A stretch of DNA of 49,814 bases, taken from positions 1 to 49,814 of the forward strand of contig NZ_LZSE01000017.1 of NCBI RefSeq assembly GCF_001665295.1. The letters run 5' to 3'. Positions within the stretch are counted from its first letter, which is position 1, and every line of letters begins with the position of its first letter. A model generated the notes under the pieces. It saw only the letters and a program-made list of their open reading frames with translations. It did not search any database and was not told where the DNA came from. The position numbers and the translations under genes were made by a program. This stretch comes from Mycobacterium sp. 1554424.7. GTDB taxonomy: Bacteria; Actinomycetota; Actinomycetes; Mycobacteriales; Mycobacteriaceae. Shown here piece by piece: positions 44,640-49,814 of the stretch.

Positions 44640-44743
44640 GCATCGGTTTACCCGGCAAATGTGGTGTTAAGCATCCGGGCTCTTACGCACCGATCCGGTC
44701 AACTCGTGGCCTTGACCAATTCCACGGCCGCGTCGGCGGATAA

Positions 44744-46339
44744 CTAGGCCGGGCGTTCGGTCACCCGTAGCCCCAGGGAGAACAGCAGCCGCACTTCCGG
44801 GTCGGATAGCGAGGCGCCGAGCAACTTCTCGATCCGTCGAACCCGGTAGCGGACGGTGTTGGGATGCACCTGCAACGCGCGTGCGGCGGCGCCGACGTCG
44901 CCGAAGCTGTCCAGGTGGGCCCGCAGCGTCTCGACGAGTACCGGATCCCGCTCGCGCAGGTCGCGTATCCGGGGATCGACGAGCCGCTTGTCGGCGCCGA
45001 CCAGCGTGACGATCTCGTCGAGCAGGACAGTGGTCCGCGCCTCGGCCAGCGTGGTCACCTGTCCCAAAATCGGATGTCGCTCAGCGCTGTCGAGCACGCG
45101 GTCCACCTCCGCGCGCGCGGCGGCGACCTCCGCCGGGCCGGCGATCGGCGCCGCGATGGCCGCCCGCAGCTCGACCCCGAGTTCCGTGCGCAGCGCGCCG
45201 ATCGTGCCGCGCACCCACGAGGTGACCGACCGGGTGGGCGCGGTCTGCGGCAGCAGCGCGTAGATGCGCGAGCCGCGTGCGGCGACCTGGGCGTCGCGGC
45301 GAAAAGCGCTGGCGCTCAACGCCAGAACGTCGGCCAGTCGCGGATGACGGGCCCCGGTGTCGGGGCTGTCCCAGCCGATGAGCGCGGCGGCGCCGTCGGC
45401 GGCGAGGCCGAGTTCGCGGGCGACGGTGGCCGCGTCGGCGGGCTCGCCGTCGGCAAGACCGAGGAGCTGCTGCACCCGCCGCGCATGGGTCGACGGCCGG
45501 GCGGCCAGCCGGGCCATGATCCGGGCGGCCAATACCGCCGCGCCGCGCAACATCTCGTCGGCGTCGTCGGCCAGCGGCCGCGAGCCTTGCTGCACCCAGA
45601 TGGTGCCGGCGAACACGGGCGGCCGGCGCGCGCCGGCGGGTGGCTGATGGATCCCGATCGCCAGCCGCGGGCGCAGGCCCAGTTCCGGGCGCTCGGCCAC
45701 CCGCACCACCTCGTCGCCGGACCGCAACGCGTCGAAGATGCCCCATTGGCCGATCCACTCCAGGTGCTCGGGCGGGCCGGCGCGGCCCAGGATGGAAAGG
45801 CGGCGCAGCTCGTCCGCTTCGTCGTTGGAGGCCGAATAGGCCAGCACGTGCGACTGGGCGTTTTCGATGCTGACCATGCCGTGGATGCGGTCGGCCAGCG
45901 ACTGCGCCAAGCCGAACAGGTCGGTGCCCGAATCGTCGACCGGGTCGCCGCGGTCGCCGTGGTGTTCCAGGACGTGGTTCACCAACTGGTAGAGCCGCTC
46001 CCACCGCGCCCGCGGTTCGACGGCCACCACCGCCGACCCGGCCCCGACCGCCGCCGTCACCAGCGCGGGCGACGGCGCTTTGGCGAAGATCGCGACCGGC
46101 GCGCGCTGCTGCGCCTGTTTGGTGATCCACTGCAGCGCGTCGCCGTCGGCGACGCCGAGCAGGAAGAAGACGTCGGCCGAGCTTGCCGCCGCGGCCAGGC
46201 CGAGCCGCACATCGTCGGAGTCGATCAACGCCGCCGATGCCACCGGCTGGTCGAGGCCCCGGGGAGCGTCGACCAGGCTGACCAGCGTCGCGTCCAGCGC
46301 GAGCAACAGCTGGCCGAGGCCGACCCGCGCCGCGTTCAT
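44744..46339 (-). CDS. PucR-type transcriptional regulator of proline catabolism (Rv1186c-like)
   Basis: The 531-residue product has the PucR/CdaR layout: an N-terminal sensory region (from MNAARVGLGQLLLAL, a purine-catabolism-regulator-like domain), a GGDEF-like middle domain and a C-terminal HTH_30, LDSFGDVGAAARALQVHPNT followed by VRYRVRRIEKLLG. Homologs beside rocA-putB control proline utilisation in mycobacteria and related actinobacteria (PrnR/PruR type). It diverges from the P5C dehydrogenase gene across 82 bases. TAAGAT eight bases before the ATG suggests a near-leaderless transcript. Confidence 0.9.
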   Translation of the reverse strand: MNAARVGLGQLLLALDATLVSLVDAPRGLDQPVASAALIDSDDVRLGLAAAASSADVFFLLGVADGDALQWITKQAQQRAPVAIFAKAPSPALVTAAVGAGSAVVAVEPRARWERLYQLVNHVLEHHGDRGDPVDDSGTDLFGLAQSLADRIHGMVSIENAQSHVLAYSASNDEADELRRLSILGRAGPPEHLEWIGQWGIFDALRSGDEVVRVAERPELGLRPRLAIGIHQPPAGARRPPVFAGTIWVQQGSRPLADDADEMLRGAAVLAARIMARLAARPSTHARRVQQLLGLADGEPADAATVARELGLAADGAAALIGWDSPDTGARHPRLADVLALSASAFRRDAQVAARGSRIYALLPQTAPTRSVTSWVRGTIGALRTELGVELRAAIAAPIAGPAEVAAARAEVDRVLDSAERHPILGQVTTLAEARTTVLLDEIVTLVGADKRLVDPRIRDLRERDPVLVETLRAHLDSFGDVGAAARALQVHPNTVRYRVRRIEKLLGASLSDPEVRLLFSLGLRVTERPA

Positions 46340-46347
46340 GTTGTCGT

Positions 46348-46353
46348 ATCTTA
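46348..46353 (-). promoter_or_regulatory. -10 element of the PucR-type regulator gene
   Basis: On the minus strand TAAGAT ends eight bases before the regulator's ATG, consistent with a transcript starting at or beside the start codon. The 82-bp divergent gap must also hold the rocA promoter and the regulator's binding site. No clear dyad was found. Confidence 0.4.
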
Positions 46354-46421
46354 CTACCGAGAGCGGTTGTTCTTGTCCAATCGGCTAACAGGATCGCGCC
46401 CCGTGCGGGGGACCCTTAGCC

Positions 46422-48053
46422 ATGGACGCGATCACCCAGGTTCCACTACCCGCCAACGAGCCGGTCCACGACTATGCCCCGAAATCCCCGGAACGCACTC
46501 GCCTGCTCGGCGAGTTGAGCGCGCTGGCCGACAACCCGATCGACCTGCCGCACGTCATCGGCGGCGCGCACCGGATGGGCGACGGCGAGCGGATCGACGT
46601 CGTCCAGCCGCACCGGCACGCCGCGACGCTGGGCACCCTCACCAATGCCGTACACGCCGACGCGACGGCGGCCATCGAGGCCGCGATGGCGGCGAAAAGC
46701 GCCTGGGCGGCGACGCCGTTCGACGAGCGCGCCGCGGTGTTCCTGCGCGCCGCCGACCTGCTGGCCGGGCCGTGGCGGGAGAAGATCGCCGCCGCGACGA
46801 TGCTCGGCCAATCGAAATCCGTCTACCAGGCCGAGATCGACTCGCCGTGCGAGCAGGTCGACTTCTGGCGGTTCAACGTGGCCTTCGCCCGTCAGATCCT
46901 GGCCCAGCAGCCCATCAGCGGGCCCGGCGAATGGAACCGCAGCGAATACCGACCGCTGGACGGCTTCGTCTATGCGATCACGCCGTTCAACTTCACCTCG
47001 ATCGCCGGCAACCTGCCGACCGCGCCCGCGCTGATGGGCAACACGGTGGTCTGGAAGCCCTCGATCACCCAGACGCTGTCGGCGTATCTGACCATGCAAC
47101 TGCTGGAGGCCGCGGGGCTGCCGCCGGGCGTGATCAACCTGGTGGCCGGCGACGGTTTCGCGGTTTCCGATGTGGCGCTGGACGATCCGCGGCTGGCCGG
47201 CATCCACTTCACCGGCTCGACCGCCACCTTCCAGCACCTGTGGCAGCGGGTGGGCGCCAACATCGGCCGCTACCAAAGCTATCCGCGGCTGGTCGGCGAG
47301 ACCGGCGGCAAGGACTTCGTCGTCGCGCACTCCTCGGCGCGCCCGGATGTGTTGTGCACGGCGCTGATTCGCGGGGCGTTCGACTACCAGGGGCAGAAGT
47401 GCTCGGCGGCCTCGCGGGCGTTCGTCGCGCATTCGGTCTGGCAGCGAATGGGCGACGACTTCCTGGGCGAGACCGCGGCGCTGCGCTACGGCGACATCAC
47501 CGACCTGACCAACTACGGCGGCGCGCTGATCGACCGGCGGGCCTTCATCAAGAACGTCGACGCCATCGAGCGGGCCAAGGGCGCGCCCGGGATGACTATC
47601 GCGGTCGGGGGCGAATATCACGACGACGTCGGCTATTTCGTGCGACCTACCGTGCTGCTGTCCGACGACCCGACCGACGAGTCCTTCTCGACCGAGTACT
47701 TCGGCCCGCTCCTGTCGGTGCACGTCTATCCCGACGATCAGTACGAGCGAATCCTCGACGTCATCGACACCGGTTCTCGCTACGCGCTGACCGGCGCGGT
47801 CATCGCCGACGACCGCGCGGCCGTGCTGTCCGCGCAGGACCGGCTGCGCTTCGCCGCGGGGAACTTCTACGTCAACGACAAGCCGACCGGCGCGGTGGTC
47901 GGGCGCCAACCGTTCGGCGGTTCGCGCGGATCGGGCACCAACGACAAGGCCGGGTCGGTGCTGAACCTGTTGCGCTGGACGTCGGCCCGCACCATCAAGG
48001 AGACGTTCGTCCCGGCCACCGACCACACCTACCCGCACATGGCGGCCGACTGA
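46422..48053 (+). CDS. rocA: Delta-1-pyrroline-5-carboxylate dehydrogenase
   Basis: The 543-residue aldehyde dehydrogenase is of the P5CDH type. FVYAITPFNFTSIAGNLPTA is the conserved N-terminal part of the cofactor site, FTGSTATFQHLW and LVGETGGKDF hold the NAD loop and general-base glutamate, and YQGQKCSAASR carries the catalytic cysteine. It oxidises glutamate semialdehyde (from P5C) to glutamate, the second step of proline breakdown. It is the counterpart of Rv1187 (rocA/pruA). Its TGA overlaps the ATG of the proline dehydrogenase gene in TGATG, so the two enzymes of the pathway are made together. Confidence 0.95.
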   Translation: MDAITQVPLPANEPVHDYAPKSPERTRLLGELSALADNPIDLPHVIGGAHRMGDGERIDVVQPHRHAATLGTLTNAVHADATAAIEAAMAAKSAWAATPFDERAAVFLRAADLLAGPWREKIAAATMLGQSKSVYQAEIDSPCEQVDFWRFNVAFARQILAQQPISGPGEWNRSEYRPLDGFVYAITPFNFTSIAGNLPTAPALMGNTVVWKPSITQTLSAYLTMQLLEAAGLPPGVINLVAGDGFAVSDVALDDPRLAGIHFTGSTATFQHLWQRVGANIGRYQSYPRLVGETGGKDFVVAHSSARPDVLCTALIRGAFDYQGQKCSAASRAFVAHSVWQRMGDDFLGETAALRYGDITDLTNYGGALIDRRAFIKNVDAIERAKGAPGMTIAVGGEYHDDVGYFVRPTVLLSDDPTDESFSTEYFGPLLSVHVYPDDQYERILDVIDTGSRYALTGAVIADDRAAVLSAQDRLRFAAGNFYVNDKPTGAVVGRQPFGGSRGSGTNDKAGSVLNLLRWTSARTIKETFVPATDHTYPHMAAD

Positions 48054-49009
48054 TGGGCGGGCTGTTCGCCCGCACCGTGCGTCCGGCGATCATGGCGGCC
48101 CGGCGGCGCGAGGGGTTGCGCCGGGCCGCCGAGCGGCTCCCGATCACCCGCAAGGTGGTGCGCCGGTTCGTGCCGGGCGAGACGATCGAGTCCGCGCTGG
48201 ACAGCGTTGGCGTGCTTCGTGATTCCCGTCGCCTCGTGAGCGTCGACTACCTGGGTGAGGACGTCACCGACGTCGACGACGCCGATGCGGCGACGCAGAC
48301 CTACCTGGATCTGATCGGGGAGCTGGGGCGGTTCGGCGGTGACGGCGATCGCGTCCGGCCGCTGGAGGTGTCGCTGAAGCTGTCCGCGCTGGGGCAGTCG
48401 CTGGAGCGCGACGGCGAGAAGATCGCGCGGGAGAACGCCTGGTCGATCTGCTCGGCCGCGCGGCGGGCCGGAATCTGGGTGACGGTGGACGCCGAGGACC
48501 ACACCACCACCGACTCGACGCTGTCGATCGTGCGCGACCTGCGGGCCGAATTCCCTTGGTTGGGAGCGGTTTTGCAGGCCTACCTGCGGCGCACGCTGGG
48601 CGACTGCGAGGAGTTCGCCGCGTCCGGGGCCCGGATCCGGTTGTGCAAGGGCGCCTACGACGAGCCCGCGTCGGTGGCCTACCGGGACGGCGCCGAGGTG
48701 TTGGACTCCTATCTGCGGTGTCTTCGGGTGCTGATGGTCGGGGCGGGCTATCCGATGGTGGCGTCGCACGACCCGGCGATTATCTCAGCGGTGCCGGGAA
48801 TCGCCGCCGAATCGGGCTGTGACGCGGGCGATTTCGAATACCAGATGCTGTACGGCATTCGCGACGGCGAGCAGCGACGGTTGGCCGACGCGGGCAACCG
48901 CGTGCGGGTGTACGTGCCGTTCGGCACCCAGTGGTACGGATACTTCCTGCGGCGGCTCGCCGAGCGGCCCGCCAACCTGGCGTTCTTCCTGCGGGCGCTG
49001 ACTCATTGA
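48053..49009 (+). CDS. putB: Proline dehydrogenase, monofunctional
   Basis: The 318-residue FAD enzyme has the PRODH barrel. PLEVSLKLSALGQSLERDGE, GIWVTVDAEDHTTTDSTLSI, GAVLQAYLRRTLGDCEEF and RIRLCKGAYDEPASVAYRDG are typical blocks, with FEYQMLYGIRDGEQRRLADA and VRVYVPFGTQWYGYFLRRL at the end, including the YxxRRxxE-like substrate motif. It oxidises proline to P5C at the membrane-facing side of the cytosol. It is the counterpart of Rv1188 and is coupled to rocA. In M. tuberculosis sigI follows; here a repeat, a gene remnant and a convergent hydrolase follow. Confidence 0.94.
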   Translation: MGGLFARTVRPAIMAARRREGLRRAAERLPITRKVVRRFVPGETIESALDSVGVLRDSRRLVSVDYLGEDVTDVDDADAATQTYLDLIGELGRFGGDGDRVRPLEVSLKLSALGQSLERDGEKIARENAWSICSAARRAGIWVTVDAEDHTTTDSTLSIVRDLRAEFPWLGAVLQAYLRRTLGDCEEFAASGARIRLCKGAYDEPASVAYRDGAEVLDSYLRCLRVLMVGAGYPMVASHDPAIISAVPGIAAESGCDAGDFEYQMLYGIRDGEQRRLADAGNRVRVYVPFGTQWYGYFLRRLAERPANLAFFLRALTH

Positions 49010-49012
49010 GTG

Positions 49013-49034
49013 TGCGTTCAGGGCTTTGCGTGTG
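49013..49034. repeat. Dispersed REP-like element, copy 2
   Basis: TGCGTTCAGGGCTTTGCGTG begins a 22-base stretch with three differences from 3334-3355. TTGAGTGTGCG just before it overlaps the proline dehydrogenase stop and is the reverse complement of the core of the tandem repeat at 3391-3430. The gap to 49117 otherwise shows nothing. Confidence 0.5.
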
Positions 49035-49117
49035 AACCCAGGGTGAAGATTTCGCCGAAATCCCGCCTTGTTGCAACATTCAAGGCCCAGGATGCACTCT
49101 CGATATAGATTCGGGTT

Positions 49118-49234
49118 ATGCGTATCAAGCAGCTGTTGGCCGGTTTAACCGTCGCCGCGGCGCTGTTGCGGCCACACGGTCTCGGCGGCATGAACCGGCC
49201 GGCCGTGGCCGGGCAGCAGGTGCGCGACCGGTAA
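49118..49234 (+). pseudogene. Orphan signal-peptide start, probable gene remnant
   Basis: An ATG at 49118 opens MRIKQLLAGLTVAAALL, which has the basic-hydrophobic pattern of a mycobacterial signal peptide. It then runs into RPHGLGGMNRPAVAGQQVRD and stops at 49234. No cleavage motif or mature protein follows, and from codon 10 on it lies antisense to the metallo-hydrolase gene's 3' end. It looks like the 5' stump of a secreted-protein gene fused to unrelated DNA by a deletion. Confidence 0.35.
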
Positions 49235-49814
49235 CTCCTCCATGCGCCCGCGGGTGGCGGCGGCGCGTGACGCGTCGACGATTTCCGGTGTGTGCCAGGC
49301 CTTGCCGCGAACGGTCAGCACGGCATCACCGGACAGCAGCGTGCGGGTCGTCGGATTCCACAGGGCGACGCTGTCGTCGGTGTGACCGCTCGCGTTGATC
49401 ACGGTCCACTCCGGCGCGCCGGGCAGCGGCTGGCCGTCGGCGAGCCCACCGGTGGGCGACGGACCCCGCCAGCGCATGCCGAGCGGAGTGCCGTACCCCG
49501 CCACCCGGGGGCTGCCGACGAACCCCGCCACACCGATTCGATCGGGCGGCTGATCGATCATGGTAGGCCAGATGGTCGCGGCCTTCGCCAGAGTCGGCGT
49601 GCGCGGCTTTGCCCCGTCGAGATAGGTAAGCGTGGTGTCGGGCAACCAGATTGGCGCGCCGTAGCGGACGGCGAGAGCCGACGCGCCCGCGACGTGATCG
49701 CTGTGGCCGTGCGTCGCCACCACGGCGTGCAGGGTTCCGCCCAGCCGACCCACGACCGGCGCCAGGTCGCGGGCAACCCGCGGTAGGCCGGCGTCGACGA
49801 CCACGACGCCTGGC
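49145..49814 (-). CDS. Metallo-beta-lactamase-fold hydrolase (5' end outside window)
   Basis: The frame is open from the window edge to a TAA at 49145, giving about 223 visible C-terminal residues. VVVDAGLP and VVATHGHSDHVAGASAL carry the HxHxDH zinc motif. NASGHTDDS supplies a further histidine, LLSGDAVL the bridging aspartate, and LLPGHGRPV the last histidine, so the zinc site is complete. It resembles general MBL-fold hydrolases acting on thioesters, lactones or phosphodiesters. The N-terminal strand(s) are missing from the window. The substrate is unknown. Confidence 0.82.
   Translation of the reverse strand, partial: PGVVVVDAGLPRVARDLAPVVGRLGGTLHAVVATHGHSDHVAGASALAVRYGAPIWLPDTTLTYLDGAKPRTPTLAKAATIWPTMIDQPPDRIGVAGFVGSPRVAGYGTPLGMRWRGPSPTGGLADGQPLPGAPEWTVINASGHTDDSVALWNPTTRTLLSGDAVLTVRGKAWHTPEIVDASRAAATRGRMEELPVAHLLPGHGRPVHAAETVWPQQRRGDG

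Noticed and set aside
44864-49009. 1381-codon open frame on the plus strand
   Set aside because: It runs antisense to the PucR gene and then out of frame through rocA before joining the true proline dehydrogenase frame. The upstream part is Arg/Gly-rich shadow sequence typical of high-GC DNA.

Overview
The window is high-GC actinobacterial DNA from a slow-growing non-tuberculous Mycobacterium, probably close to the M. avium complex. Two PE proteins, the TB8.4-type antigen and the mycothiol, F420 and PIM/LAM genes support this. Gene order follows the M. tuberculosis segment Rv1157c to Rv1188, with several blocks missing or replaced. Species assignment is inference; no database was searched.

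Core left arm (1-21237): two secreted Ala/Pro-rich proteins, pimE, a pterin dehydratase, mutT2, typA, lpqW, a repeat-rich PE protein, a TetR regulator, mshB, a 35-residue ORF with an Rv1171-like membrane protein, a PE12-like protein, fbiC, a mycothiol-dependent MDMPI-fold protein, a TB8.4-like antigen, ferredoxin fdxC, an aminotransferase and a KimA-type transporter carrying an OB-fold tail. pimE and lpqW both act on phosphatidylinositol mannosides and lipoarabinomannan. narGHJI, which lies between mutT2 and typA in M. tuberculosis, is absent.

Accessory island (about 21330-38250): it has visibly lower GC and cuts off an alpha/beta-hydrolase-like gene after about 32 codons. A 9-bp direct repeat lies at both ends. 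The left part holds an aldo/keto reductase, a DoxX-like protein, an SDR without catalytic Tyr/Lys, a divergent TetR gene with a paired operator, a dienelactone-hydrolase-like protein and a zinc-type alcohol dehydrogenase. The right part is a redox system: P450 plus SDR; a seven-gene minus-strand operon (second P450, two related polytopic membrane proteins, cytochrome-oxidase subunit III-like and IV-like proteins, an SDR and a SnoaL-like protein); a divergent operon (mycofactocin-type SDR, 2[4Fe-4S] ferredoxin, phytoene-desaturase-like flavoprotein); and a double-length FadR/GntR regulator. An identical 20-bp motif lies before the first P450 and in the divergent region between the second P450 and the mycofactocin-type SDR, suggesting one regulon. 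The P450-linked, oxidase-like membrane module without a catalytic subunit I is the best candidate for an undescribed system.

Right flank (38251-49814): a GAP-family membrane protein, a YeiH-type exporter with an adjacent 45-residue membrane protein, a Stf0-type sulfotransferase, a small stress cluster (DUF6636, SHOCT, GlsB, STAS and DUF2510 proteins, with two SigF-like promoters), then the proline catabolic locus (PucR regulator, P5C dehydrogenase, proline dehydrogenase) and a metallo-beta-lactamase-fold gene that runs off the window. The pks3/4-papA3-mmpL10-fadD21 lipid locus found at this position in M. tuberculosis is absent. No tRNA, rRNA, IS element or CRISPR array was recognised.
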